NCBI GenBank assembly: GCA_038373865.1
Contig: JAXGGA010001031.1
Location: 1-64,000, forward strand
Direction of reading: 5' to 3'
Length of the DNA: 64,000 nt
Origin: Uloborus plumipes
Taxonomy: Eukaryota > Arthropoda > Arachnida > Araneae > Uloboridae
Under the pieces are notes generated by a model. That model did no database searches. It saw nothing but the letters and a program-made list of their open reading frames with translations, and was not told the DNA's origin. Both the position numbers and the translations under genes were made by a program. Shown in pieces: positions 47,838-59,103 of the stretch (its first letter is position 1; each line of letters begins with the position of its first letter).

Positions 47838-49480
47838 TCATTTTTTCATTAACTGAAGAAATGATACAGAACTACAGACTGTAAGCGACATCTGCGTATC
47901 TTTTTTCATTATATGCAAACGGTGGTTTTCGTTATGTCTTCTGTAATAAAAAAAAACTATTTACTATTGTATACATCTCACAATTTTTCCATAAAAGAGT
48001 CTGTATTTTTTGAAGGGAAAGCGGAGGAAGGATTTTTTTTTTCTCAAAAGGCTTCTCTTTTATTTCAAAAAACCTAATGATCTGGGTGACAAAAGTAAGA
48101 GAGGAAAGGGTTAAAAATACGAAGTGACAACAACACCTCATTAAACGAATGACGAAATAGTTGGCAATCGTTTTGAGTTTTGTGTGTGGGAGGGAGCTGA
48201 AATGAAAAGATTCGTATTGAAAAAACAATGATCCATCATAACTGATTTTTTCCTCTGAACAAAAAGCAAAGCTTTCGAAACCTAACAAGTCAAAAAAAAA
48301 AAAAGCATCATATACACTTTGGGAATATAAAGGAACTAACGACGGGGCTTGCAATCACTCATATCTATTATTTGCAAAAGCTGCGATTTTATCGTACTTG
48401 GTAACCCGGAAATCTGGAAATTGCGAAAACTGGCCGCTTTTCACAGCCAGTATTCCATTCGTTACATTGTTGCAAAAGAGCTCTTGTGGATAATTAGCCG
48501 CTTAATTACCGCTCTTAATTACTGGGGACAGACGGAGAAACGATTCTGTGATCAAAGGGGTAAACGCAGCCTATTCTTGCATCAGTGTGATTAGCCGGTG
48601 TGAAAAATGGTGGTTTTTGCTGCAATGAAAATAACGTTTAACAAAACAACCCTTTCTTTCAAAAAAATTCTATACCGTCTGCTAAATGTTACGCTTCAGC
48701 ACCTGTGGCACAGAAAAAGAAGAAACACGGGAAAATTAAACGAGCCTACTTTCCTGCGTACCAACGTCAATTTCGTAATATTAGAGGTTTTTTCTTCCAT
48801 TTTAGTTCGACGTCAAATTGTTTCGAAGTATCTCTTCAAGTGTTAAAACAAACGTCTCAAAAACAATCGTTGATAGAAAAAGAAAGCGAATGCTATTACA
48901 TTATACGTTATATCACACTTGTTGGGAGATTAGAAAAAAGCGCGATAGATGCGTACATCCGAAAACGCGATTGAACCAAGGTGATTAAAATTAATGATTC
49001 AGCTGACATTCAAGTAACTATATTTATATGCATTTTTAGTGAATCTAGTTTAATCATATATTTGAACAAAGTTCTGAATAAAATTGTTACTTAAAAAAAG
49101 TACTGAGTTTCTTTTTTGACGAAATAAGAATCCAATCAAATATGACTTAAACTGTAGCTCATTCAAAAGATTTAGATACATTCCCGTTCGATTCATTGGC
49201 TAAAATAGGAAATAAATAAATTTTGTCGCGGGAAATAGAATCTTTTTACCACTTAAGTGCTCTCAAATTTAAAACTAAGTTTTATACCTTTATTTTTTTT
49301 CCCGAGACGGATAAAAAGCGCAGTGTATCCAAATAAATAATATAAAGAGGAACGATATAGCGAGGAGAAACTAATACAATTATTATAAAATATTATCAAA
49401 TTCATTTTCCTAATAAGGTAGGTGATAGACTTGAATAAATTCTAAACATTATTATTTTGTAGGCAAAAACTTTTTGTAAG
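47838..49480. other. Non-coding stretch
   Basis: Holds a 140-codon minus frame (47932-48354), rich in Phe/Ser, and plus frames at 48349-48974. None has a recognisable motif, and T-rich composition explains the first. No gene is claimed. Confidence 0.45.
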
Positions 49481-51211
49481 CCTGGAGCGCTCCCGAAGTG
49501 GAAGGTCCAGGGAGGTCACCTGGACCTCCCAAACATCTTCCCCTTATTCTGGCAAAATCCGGACAACGATTCCGCTACAATTCAGGGATAAGTATGTGGA
49601 ATTGTTTTTTTTTTTTGCAATCTTTCACTTTTCCTTGTTATACATATGTCATCTTTTGAAGAATAGAGAACGCGATTCTATATATAAAAAATATATCTAC
49701 ATTCTTGTATTGTGACTTTATTTACTATAAACCAACCGTTTCGTATCCTTGAGTGAGCCTTTAGGGTGAATTTCCTATAGTGTGTGTAAGTCAATGAAAC
49801 CCCAGTACAAGACGGATAATAATATAGGGAAAAATGGTTGGCATATGATGCATAATATGGTATTGCACTTTTGAGCGCAAAAAATATTATGTGCGGTGGA
49901 CCTTCATGTTGTTTTTGCTTGCTTCACTAAGCAATTCTTTCTCAATTTCTCTCACTGAAAACTAATTGTATCTGCTTTAGCTTCCTGACTTTTTTTCACT
50001 GATGAAAAGAATCGACCGTCGACAACTAGTTCAATATGTTTTTCGTTTTTAATATATAGTACTGGTAAAAGATACATCTATCTGTTTTATTTAATTTGCT
50101 GATGTTTGCTCTTGCAATGAAGATAATTGTGTAAACGATTTAAGCTCTAGTTGAGTGTTTAATTTGGTGCGGAACTAATATTTGATAACGATTTATAAAA
50201 GCGAAAACAATGAGGAATAGCTTTTTTGCCACGGTGAGAAGACATATCTCCGTGAAACTTGCTGGAGCTTCTAAAAATTCCATATTGATGCTGCCAAAGA
50301 AAAGAAAAATAAAGACTATCTGCTTCAACGGCAGATCGAATTATCGCACATTAAACGGTATTAGTTTAAAATTGTATCTTTTTTTTCGTTCCTCTTTTAA
50401 TTTGAGTTTCCAATGCATTTTGTTTACTACACTGATTTAAATCAATGGCCATAGCACTCCCACATTTGAGAGCCTGCCGCAATAAATTTTTGGGTAGCCC
50501 CTTGTTTTAACAAGAACATAATTTCCATGTGGCAGTTTAAATTTCTTTCCGGGCTCTTATGACCACAGTTGCCGAACATGGTGTGACTTGGTACAAATCC
50601 GCCACCGACTCGCAAATAAATAAGAAACAGAATTTAATTTTTTCTGCGTTAAAAGGTCGTCATGCCTTTGGACAAACACTATTGTTGTAAAGTAGATTTT
50701 TAGCCAGAAATTAAATTTTAATCTGGGTTCAAATTAATTTTTCCCAGACATTATGCATTTAGAATGTTTAATGAAAATTAGGTTTTCATCATTTTCAATA
50801 AATTTATGCAATGTAATTATAATTGAAAGGAATAGTGATGAAAAAAAAATCCCGTTAAAATTTTCGTTGAGTCGCCATTGAAGAAAATAAGCCTACCTAA
50901 AAAGCAATATTTTTATAATCTGTTCTTGCAGTCCAATATGGTTTTAATCTGTATATATGTATATCATAAATCCAATCAATTCGCTTTGAAGATTCAGCAT
51001 ACAACGCCCGTTGTTAGTTATCAAAAGTTCTTAGTTTTTTTTTTTCTTTTTTTTTTTTTAGTGATACCCATCGTCTTTTTCAGCAGGAGTAATGGAATAA
51101 GGTTTGTGTAGGCATACTCGTATTTTTTCATTCAGGCACATTTTTAAGTTCCATTCCGGCAAATTGAGAATTTTCTCCCCCTCCCAAAAATTTAAGCTCG
51201 GGGCGCCCCTG
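49481..51211. mobile_element. Possible hAT-like element, 1.7 kb
   Basis: The left end CCTGGAGCGCTCCCGAAGTG, with AGGTCA/GGACCT words after it, and the right end (inverted CAGGGGCGCCCCGAGC) resemble the two ends of the MITE at 31365-31679. Flanking 8-mers TTTGTAAG and TTTTTAAC match at 6 of 8. The interior is AT-rich and codes for nothing recognisable. The two ends might instead belong to separate fragments. Confidence 0.4.
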
Positions 51212-51538
51212 TTTTTAACCATGGCTCAAACACATAAAGCCTCAACTCCTTCCCTCCAACGCCTAATGCGCAAGTGTATTATATGTTACGGCCAAAGCCG
51301 CGAAGTTGGCCAGGTTCGCGAAATGGCCAATATCGTTTCTAAATGACCGGCCAAAGTCCGATCTTTCCTTGATTTCGGGGCTTTGGCCAGCCAGTTCGCG
51401 AACTGGTTTAGAGGCTATCGGCCAAAGTTAGAAAAAAAAGGTAGTGAGACATTTTGTGGGTCATGACTTTTTCACATGTCACATTTTGTGCTTGTTTACC
51501 GTAATGCTAATGATTATCACATTATATCTGCCACAGAG

Positions 51539-52993
51539 CAGGGGTGGATACAGAAATGGTTTTTGTGAGGTGGCCCAGAAAAGTAAAAAGTGCTTCCCCC
51601 TACATTTTTATTAAAAAAAATCTCACAAAGTTACTTTAAATTTAAAAAAAAGGGGGGAGGGAGAAAAAAAACATAAAGTCAATTAATCTACTTGAAAGTG
51701 CAGAAAGATTACATACGTGTACTAATTTACTTCGAATGTGTGGCGGAAAAAAATTATTTTAACATTTTAAGCCGATCAACTATTAAACCAGTGGTTCCCA
51801 GCTTGGAGGCGATTGCTCCTGAAGGGCGATTGGACTCCTCAAAGGGGCGGTAAATTCTTAAAGGGCGATGGGTATTTAGAAGAGAAAAAAAGGTAGAAAT
51901 AAAACTAGCGAAAAGCGAAATTGTAAACATGTACGAAACCGGTTGTTCAGAGTTGATCGGAGTGTCTTGAGCTAGGTGGCGATGGCGTGTTTTGATGACA
52001 TTAATTAACGAAGAAATTAATTAAAAACCTTTAATACGTTTTTCGCGCTTTTTGAATTCAAATAGAACTAATTGAACTTAAAATTAAAGTTTAAGAGCTT
52101 CCTCCTTGCACCTAGGATGAACCTTAAGAAGTATTTTGTCATTTATTGCTAATTTTATAAATTTTCAAATTGTCAATTTGTTTGAATTCAAATCTTTAGT
52201 TTCAACGATTTTAGTTAGAGTAGAAAAGAAAATAATATTTCTTGAAAAATGTACTTTTGTTTTTTGAAAAGTACGTCGAAAATTTTAGATGTTTCCCTTC
52301 AAATGCTTCAGTTATATTTCAGTTCACTTTGTGAAAGGAAAAAAGCACAAAGGTATTTTTATTTCTTTATTAATATTTTTAGTTTAAAAGTGATTGGTTA
52401 TAATTTCTTTATTGAGTACATTTTACTTCAAATTAAAGTTAGGTACTTATATTTTCAACAATATCGATGTTCACTTGGGTCAACTTATTGTTTTTAGAGG
52501 AAGGGGGGGGGGCGATAGGTGTCAGTCAGCATCTTTAAGGGGCGATGAGCTCAAAAGGTTGGGAAACACTATTACAAATTATATCAAATTATTCAATATT
52601 ATTTAACCTAATTCAAAAATGATGTACGGTATTACTTAGAAACAACTGTCAGTATGATTTAAAACAAAAAATTATCAAAACGAAATCGTCATTTTTTTCC
52701 AACGCAGATGAATTAATGAATGAATCGTGATATATATTATGCACCATTGATTTCGTAAACCCTGTGTTTTATGTATTCTTTTACCCTGTTTAACCCCCGA
52801 TTGCTATATTATTCCCATAGCAAACCAAAGTGATGTTATTCAAATATGCTGTGCATGAGCTTTTTTTAAAGACAAAGTTCAAAATTTTTTACGAATGTTA
52901 TGGAGAAATTAAAAAGCAATTGAACATTAAATAAAAAGTAAAATTATTTTTATGCCTTTGGGAGCCCCCCCCCCCCCCTAAAATCCACTACTG
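51539..52993. mobile_element. hAT-like element inside the outer element
   Basis: Ends CAGGGGTGGATACAG and (inverted) CAGTAGTGGATTTTA, flanked by a perfect 8-bp duplication CCACAGAG (51531-51538 and 52994-53001). C-runs/G-runs lie near both ends. Another hAT-like insertion splits it at 51789-52569. No transposase. Confidence 0.8.
51789..52569. mobile_element. hAT-like element nested in 51539-52993
   Basis: Ends CAGTGGTTCCCAGCTTGG and (inverted) GTGTTTCCCAACCTTTTGAG; flanking TATTAAAC and TATTACAA match at 6 of 8. GGGGCGAT words (51845-51870, 52510, 52540) are repeated at both ends. The 52249-52497 frame within is AT-rich and has no motif. Confidence 0.6.
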
Positions 52994-54456
52994 CCACAGA
53001 GTAGTTTTTGGAACGAATCCGCACTCTTAGGCACCTAGAATCCTCCATCGGAAAAAAGGCCAAGGTGGGTAGTAGCATGAAGATCTCACAATACCAGAAG
53101 ACTCATGGTCAAGGGGCGTAGGAACCGGGGGAGCTGGGGGAGCTTGGGCTCCCCCTGGAATATTTCAGACCGGCTCAGCTCCCCCGGAAAAATTCCCTTA
53201 CTAAAACTTTTTGTAGTATATTTTTGGTGCAGAACAAAAGAAAAATTATTTGTGACGCTCTAACAGCATCTATTTAACTTTTAGTGCTTAAAGTGCACAA
53301 TTTGAATGTTTTTCTTTAATACCACTTTTAATCCGTATTACATGGATTTTAACTATTGTAACTTCTTTTACAAGGTGCATTGGATGGGAAGATAAAGACA
53401 AGATAATTATTTTCAGTTCTGGTAGAAGTGCATTTTTCAAAAAACTTTTTTTCTAAAATCAAAGTTTCAGTTACGTCTTTATGATTTACATTTCCAAGAA
53501 TTTCTAGAGGAGAGTCCCGAACCTCCATTGCTTTCAAAATCATTAAAAATCGCTTAAAAGTGCTTTTTTAAGTTTACAGGTTTGAAAAATTTGACAAATA
53601 TGATTTTGTTAACCCAGTTCCTGCCCCTAATGAAACCAAAGATTGCTTAAAATTTGCTTTAAAGACTGAAATTGCTAAAATTTGATTTAAAAAAAATTAC
53701 AGCCTCTAAAGTCGTCAAAAATCGTCGAAAGTCATTTTTAAAACGAACCACTTGGGAGTTTTTCCGGGAAAAAAGTTCGAGACTTCCTATTTCTGAGCAA
53801 AGCATCTAAAACTAAATTCATATAAATTTCGTAAAAGTATATTTAAACTTGTCTTCTGTCAAAACAGTAATATTTTAAAATTTCTATTATTCACAAAATT
53901 TTTCTGTCTGAACATTTATGAATTTATAATTGAGTTTGAGTGTAAAGTGTGACTATGTGTGTCTTGCCCCCCCCCCTCCCCCAGAAAGCGCCAAGCTCTG
54001 TCGCTGCACCGGGCTCCCCCTGTTTTTACCAGGGCTGCGGAGTCGGAGTCGGAGTCGAAGAGTCGGAGTCGGATTGATTTTGGACCAAAGGAGTCGGAGT
54101 CGGAGTCGCGGAAAAACATGTTGACTTCGACTCCGACTCCGACCACCTCCGATTTGGATGAAATTTTATGGAGGTGAAAACATATCTTTGAAACTAACAG
54201 ATACAAATTTTCAGCGTCCAATATCCAAATCCTAAGCATCTAGGATCAATAAAAAGGGCCTCAAAATGGCGGGTCTGCTTTGTGAAACGAATTGCTATGT
54301 TTGGGCTTGAACAAGTGAATAAAAAATATTTGCAGCAAAAATGCAATGTGTTAAAATAAAGTCTGGCTATTTAACAAGAAAAGGATTAGTTTTGTACGGA
54401 GTCAAATGCCAAGAGCGGCACTTGTCTTTTGCTCTGGAGAAAATGAACTTTTTGGG

Positions 54457-54552
54457 AGGTCACAGTGACCTCCGAGAATTGAGGTAAATGTGGTGAAATT
54501 AGCTGCGAGAATTCTTGAGAAAATTGAACTTTTTGAGAGGTCACAATGACCT
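54457..54552. promoter_or_regulatory. Two IR3 palindromes of AGGTCA half-sites
   Basis: AGGTCA-CAG-TGACCT (54457-54471) and AGGTCA-CAA-TGACCT (54538-54552) lie in two direct repeats of about 35 bp (GAACTTTTTGGGAGGTCA...). The arrangement equals the IR3 nuclear-receptor (estrogen response element-like) consensus. Function is unknown; they may simply be part of a transposon end. Confidence 0.35.
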
Positions 54553-54641
54553 CCCATGACCTCCAACTGGGATACCGCAGCTTGCTACCCCCCCCCCTAA
54601 AGTGAGTCCTGCCTACGACCATGAATAAAAATGTAACTTTT

Positions 54642-55824
54642 AACAAGAAGTTCTGTCAAGAACTAAACGAGCCTACTTTCCCGTACATCGACATCGGCAT
54701 TCTAGCATCTGATCATTATTCTCTTGATTATCTAAGACTAAAAAGTATGTCAAACATACCTTTTTAGCACTTGAAGCTGATTTCTAAAAGCAAAATATAC
54801 CCCTCTCATCAGATGAAATAGACACATAAAAAGTAAATAAATGAATAAATAAAGTTTTGTCGCACCTTTTAAAGAATGTAACTGTTACAGTTCTTCCGTA
54901 GAAAAATTCCTCAATTGTTTTCAAAAAAAAAAAATATTAAAAGTACAAAGTACATCAAAACACATTTTATCAAAGAAAGAAAAAAAAAAGAAAAAAAAAC
55001 TCGTCCGTTGATAAAATGTCTCGAATTTGACTCCCGTTGATAAAATGTCTCGAATTTCACTTTTAATCCGTTGCCAGTTGTTAAATATAAATAAAGAATA
55101 AAATGCTCTCGTGAATGAAACATTTTTGTTACAAAAAAAATCGTCTGCCAAAAATAATAATAATAATAATAATAAATTCAATAAAACAAATGAATAAATA
55201 AACAAAAAATCGTCTGCACAGTCAGTCATTTTTTTTTTCGGACTGTTAACTCAAAAGTTATTAGGGGTGACAGCTTGCTTGAGCGGTTCAATGTTGAACG
55301 AAAAATTGTTCAAATCGGAAATGTAAATACGGGAATGAAGTATCCTTGAAAAGTTCTTTCCAACAAAAAAAAGTTTGTTCAAATCGGACTGTTCATTAAA
55401 AAGTTAGTATCGCGGGACCGGTTGTTTGAACGGCTCAAATTTGAACCAAAAATTGTTCAAATCAAAAAATCAAATATGGGAATGAGCTGTACTCGCCGAG
55501 ATCTTTCCAACAAAAAAAAGTTTGTCCAAATCGGACTGTTCATTCAAAAGTTATTAGGGGGGGACAGACAGACCGACCGACCGACCGACCGACCGACACA
55601 CAAATTCCCCATCTCAATACCCTACTTTCAAATTTTTAATTTTTCGATATTCATTTTACCTTTTTATTTTTTTCACTTGGCGATATTTATTTTTGACTTG
55701 GCGATATTTTTTAACTTGGCGATATTTTTTGGACTTGGCGATATTTTTTAGATGCATTAAGCTACTTTTAATACTTTTTTCGTCTTTCTTTTATTTTTAA
55801 CGGGAAAGTAGGCTAAAAATGGAC
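54642..55824 (-). mobile_element. Repeat module M (copy 2), innermost of the nest
   Basis: Inverted copy of 12557-13702. It carries the same GCCTACTTTCCC near-terminal words, the GACC microsatellite, the ACTTGGCGATATTTTT array (55675-55750) and an identical 109-codon frame apart from one residue. It has an extra repeat of GTTGATAAAATGTCTCGAAT at 55010-55055 that copy 1 lacks. The near identity of two distant copies implies recent movement or conversion. Confidence 0.7.
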
Positions 55825-56395
55825 TTAATATTTCAACCTTTGTTTATGGTTTTCCCTCTTCACATTTCAGTAAAAAAAAATCAATAATAGAAAAAAAGCA
55901 GGAGTCGGGAGTCGGAGTCGGAGTCGAAAGTTTTAAAATCCCGGAGTTGGAGTCGGAGTCGGCAATTTTTCCTCCGACTCCGCAGCCCTGGTTTTTACAA
56001 AGTTCCTACGCCACTGTCATGCTCTCTTATGAAAATTTCCTCTCCCTTGGAGAAAACAAACTAACAGACAAAAATATAATCACATTATCTACTGAATTAG
56101 TTTATTACAGAAAATTATGAGTATCATCATTTGATACAAGACGAACTGTTATGGCACTTCGAATATTGTACAAGAGTTGGTTATTTTTACATCTGCAGCG
56201 ATTTGTTGAGAACTTGGTAGAGCAACTGCATCGAACAGCAAGCACATCGCACATTGGCCAGGGAGTTCCGGCCGCTTTGCGAAGTGGCCGGCCAAAGTCG
56301 CATATACGCAATTCATTTCCAGTACATCGGACATTGGCCACACGCCCCGGCCAATGCGCGAAGTGGCCGGACTTCGGGCTTTGGCCGTAACATAT

Positions 56396-56827
56396 ACATA
56401 CTTAGGGAAAACGAAATGTAAAAGGATGAATTATTACTATAGTATTAAAAAAATTAAAAAACATCCAGTACAAAATTTTAAAACTGAAGAAGTAAAGTTT
56501 TCCGTTGAAAACTCTAAAGCAAAAAATGTACTTCTTGGTTATTGTACTAGATACTTATCATATATTAGGATGTAATGAAAGAAATCAGCATTTGACGAAC
56601 GAGAAAAATATGATTGTAAAAAGTGAAATAATTAAAGTTCAGTGTAAGAATTTATATGAATGGTAACGTCAGAGGCAGCCAAGAATGGTTAACAGTTTAA
56701 CCGATTTTTTTTTCTTTTTTACCATAATCTGGTCAAAAACAAGAATATTTCTCATGATAAACTTTGTACTCATATAGCTTTGTACGAATTCGAATGAACA
56801 GTCAAAATTTCTATATTTTATTTCAGT
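56396..56827. other. Non-coding stretch
   Basis: No gene recognised. Confidence 0.55.
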
Positions 56828-56829
56828 TA

Positions 56830-57002
56830 CAGTTGAGCCCGCTTATTAGAATATCGGTTAAAAGAATATCCTGCTTAATATAACACATTTTCAATGTACC
56901 AAACCAATGCAATGCTTTATTTTTATCCCGGATAATAGAATATCCCGCTTATTAGAACATTTTTCGAAGAAAAAGTTCTATTCCATTAAGCGGGCTCGAC
57001 TG
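56830..57002. mobile_element. pogo/Tigger-like MITE, 173 bp
   Basis: Ends CAGTTGAGCCCGCTTATTAG and (inverted) CAGTCGAGCCCGCTTAATGG, flanked by TA. TATCCCGCTTATTAGAA words recur inside. This is a classic pogo-like miniature element. Confidence 0.85.
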
Positions 57003-57004
57003 TA

Positions 57005-57621
57005 TTAATTTACGATATTTTTCAATTGTTGTGAAAATAAGACATTTTTACTTAAAGTTGGCTTTTTTCTGTAGAACTAATAAAACTGCTAAGAATGTTT
57101 TACAGGGAAGATAAATGCTGGAAAGGAGTGTATTTCTAAAGCCATTTTTTCGTTTTTACATCACTAGAGATGTTCAGTAATATACTTTCAAAACTTTTAG
57201 ACCCATATTGACAAATTTTAAATTTACTGCCTGCTCCGATATTCGAAGTGCATTTTGTTAAAAGCCACCCGCTTTCACAGATTCTTCTTATTTTATCAGA
57301 AAAAATAAATAAATAAATAAAATAAATAAATAAATAAATTGAAAAAAAAAAAAAAAAAAAACATCGCTCGTGGCGGAGGGGAGGGGGGACTTTCTTTTTT
57401 TTTAACTTTGCGTTATACTGAAGTCTGTCTGAGCTGCAAGCACTTACTTCAAATACCATTACGACATTTAGAACTTGCCCTACTAGGTGACGTTAAGGTG
57501 GCCTGTGTCGTAGATATCGAGCACGGTGTTTTGGTGAAGTCTGAGCTTTTAAGAATTCTAGCATCCAGTTGACTGGTTATTCTTCTCAGCATTTTGATGT
57601 TTGAAACGAGTACACAAAGTA
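57005..57621. other. Non-coding stretch with short unique frame
   Basis: TAAA repeats and an A-run at 57307-57360. Between 57430 and 57570 a balanced-composition segment encodes a smooth peptide (ALLGDVKVACVVDIEHGV in its middle) ending in a stop. It could be an exon fragment but has no partner exon, start or clear splice sites, so no gene is called. Confidence 0.35.
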
Positions 57622-58183
57622 TAGATGACTGGCAATGTTTTTTCTGGAAAATGTTCGAAACCTATACTTCCTTTAAAGTCTGGCGCTCCATTAGCGGAAA
57701 ACGAACGTTTTATTTTCTACGGACCAGCAATATTAGGAATTTTAAATGAATATTTAACCTTTGTGGTATGTAGATGAATCTCCATCAGTCACACACAATA
57801 TCGATGACGGGCAATGTTTTTTTTTTTTTTTTTCTAGAAAATGTTTGAAACCCTATACTTCATTTAAGTCTGGAGCTCTAAGAGCGAAAAACGAAACTTG
57901 GCCATTTTATTTTCTACAGCCCAGCGATATTAAGAATTTTAAATGAATATTTTTCCTTTGTGGTGTGTTAATGAACCTCCATCAGTCACTCACAATATGA
58001 ATGACGGGCAATGCTTTTACGAGAAAATATTCGAAATCTTATACTTCATTTAAGTCTGGAGCTACAAGAACGAAAAACGAAACTTTGCCATTTTGTTTTC
58101 TACAGACCAAACGATATGAGGATTTTTCTAAGGAATTTTCTCTTTTGTGGAGTGTAGATGAATCTCCATCAGTCACACACCTA
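57622..58183. repeat. Three-unit tandem array, about 190 bp per unit
   Basis: Units start at GATGACKGGCAATG near 57623, 57803 and 57999. Each carries TATACTTCATTTAAGTCTGG, GCGAAAAACGAAACTT-like, TTTTATTTTCTACAG and CTCCATCAGTCACACACAAT words in order. The third unit is cut off at CACACACC. Units differ by several percent and by small indels. In-frame readings share DESPSVTH, but frames break between units. Confidence 0.8.
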
Positions 58184-58600
58184 TATAGGTGGGGATTCTG
58201 AGTGTCCGGCTTTGTTTTTGCGAGGCGCTTTCGCTCCCTCAAAAAAGAAGAGATTGCTTTTGTCTGGGAGCGAGGTGAACGATCGCTTTCGGGCGTGTGA
58301 AAAAAAAGCTGATCTCCAATCGCCATTCATCTCCCGATTGGCAGACGGAGCAAAACAATCCGATCGGGATCGATATCGAAAGGGGCCGCCTTTTCACGGG
58401 CCCTTTTGTGATGCCCTTTCGGAGGTGCGATGAACCGACGGCCATTGTGGCTCACATCTCTCTTCAGATAGGATCCGTCTGCAAACAAAGATTGGGGAGT
58501 TGGAGGTGCGCACACGCCTAATGAGGGCACACCGATGAGCTTCAGGTCATGAGTGGAGTTTCTCCTTCGTACACAGACGGATCATCTTTTCTGAGAGATG
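58184..58600. other. GC-rich, CpG-rich island
   Basis: Balanced to GC-rich sequence, with frames of 66 to 95 codons stacked on both strands and none recognised. CGATCGGGATCGATATCG at 58360-58380 is a dense CpG/GATC patch. It lies directly after the tandem array and before a MITE. Candidate regulatory element. Confidence 0.4.
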
Positions 58601-58623
58601 AAGTGCTGTTGAAAAAAAATATA

Positions 58624-58952
58624 CAGTAAGCTCTCAATTATTCGCGAAATAGGTTGGACGGTAGCCATGGATAAGCGAATACCGCGGATAATCGAACAAT
58701 AGTTAAAATCAACTCTAATGTATGCAATAGCTAAAAATAGTCAATAACACAACACATAAATTTAAATTACAACTAAAAATGGTAACATCAAATGCAAAAG
58801 ATTTCTTTGAAAGCTAAAAACGACCAATAACGCAGTCGCTTTTTTTCTCTGCATTTATTAAATCATCAAAGTAAAAAAATGAAAACAAAAGTGTGGTTAT
58901 CAGTGTGTGGAAACACTGATAATCCGACCGTGAATAATCGGGATGCTTACTT
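58624..58952. mobile_element. pogo/Tigger-like MITE, 329 bp
   Basis: Ends CAGTAAGCTCTCAATTATTC and (inverted) AAGTAAGCATCCCGATTATTC, flanked by TA. CGCGGATAATCGAA words next to the left end and TGATAATCCGACCGTGAA next to the right end are typical of the group. A short frame (58879-59073) crosses its right end by chance. Confidence 0.75.
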
Positions 58953-59103
58953 TATAGATCACCTTTGCAAATCAATGTTTTCCCAGAGAGGGGTAGAAAC
59001 CGTACCGTATTCTTTCTTTAAAATTGATAGTAATGAAATTCTTGTTCTGGTTTCGTTTTATGTTTTAAAGTAAAATTCTCAAAATTTTTGAAAATTGGTT
59101 TTG

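Larger units (their letters stand above)
54030..55990. mobile_element. hAT-like element with GGAGTC hexamer ends
   Basis: Ends CAGGGCTGCGGAGTCGGAGT and its inverted copy, flanked by a perfect 8-bp duplication GTTTTTAC (54022-54029 and 55991-55998). GGAGTC/GACTCC units repeat many times just inside both ends (54038-54145 and 55900-55980). Those hexamers create spurious Ser-Arg and Ser-Glu dipeptide frames. No transposase. Module M sits inside at 54642-55824. Confidence 0.88.
53111..56016. mobile_element. hAT-like element inside the outer element, itself split
   Basis: Ends AAGGGGCGTAGGAAC and (inverted) CAGTGGCGTAGGAAC; flanking TCATGGTC (53103-53110) and TCATGCTC (56017-56024) match at 7 of 8. 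GGGGGAGC words lie next to both ends. Without the inner hAT insertion it is about 0.94 kb. The insertion lies only about 18 bp from its right end. No transposase is readable. Confidence 0.75.
51284..56391. mobile_element. Outer TIR element of a nested transposon cluster, TA target
   Basis: The left end TGTTACGGCCAAAGCC and the right end are inverted copies for 16 bp, with looser similarity to about 45 bp, flanked by TA at 51282-51283 and 56393-56394. Subterminal words GGCCAAAGTC, TTCGCGAA and GCGAAGTGGCC recur near both ends. Without the hAT insertions and their duplications only about 0.73 kb remains (51284-51538, 53002-53110, 56017-56391), so the original was a MITE-sized element. No transposase. 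Confidence 0.65.

Noticed and set aside
47932..48354. Longest frame (140 codons, minus strand)
   Set aside because: Phe/Ser-rich reading of A/T-rich DNA with no motif, domain or partner exon.
54038..54145. SR-rich protein
   Set aside because: Produced by GGAGTC hexamers at the end of a hAT with a perfect 8-bp target duplication.
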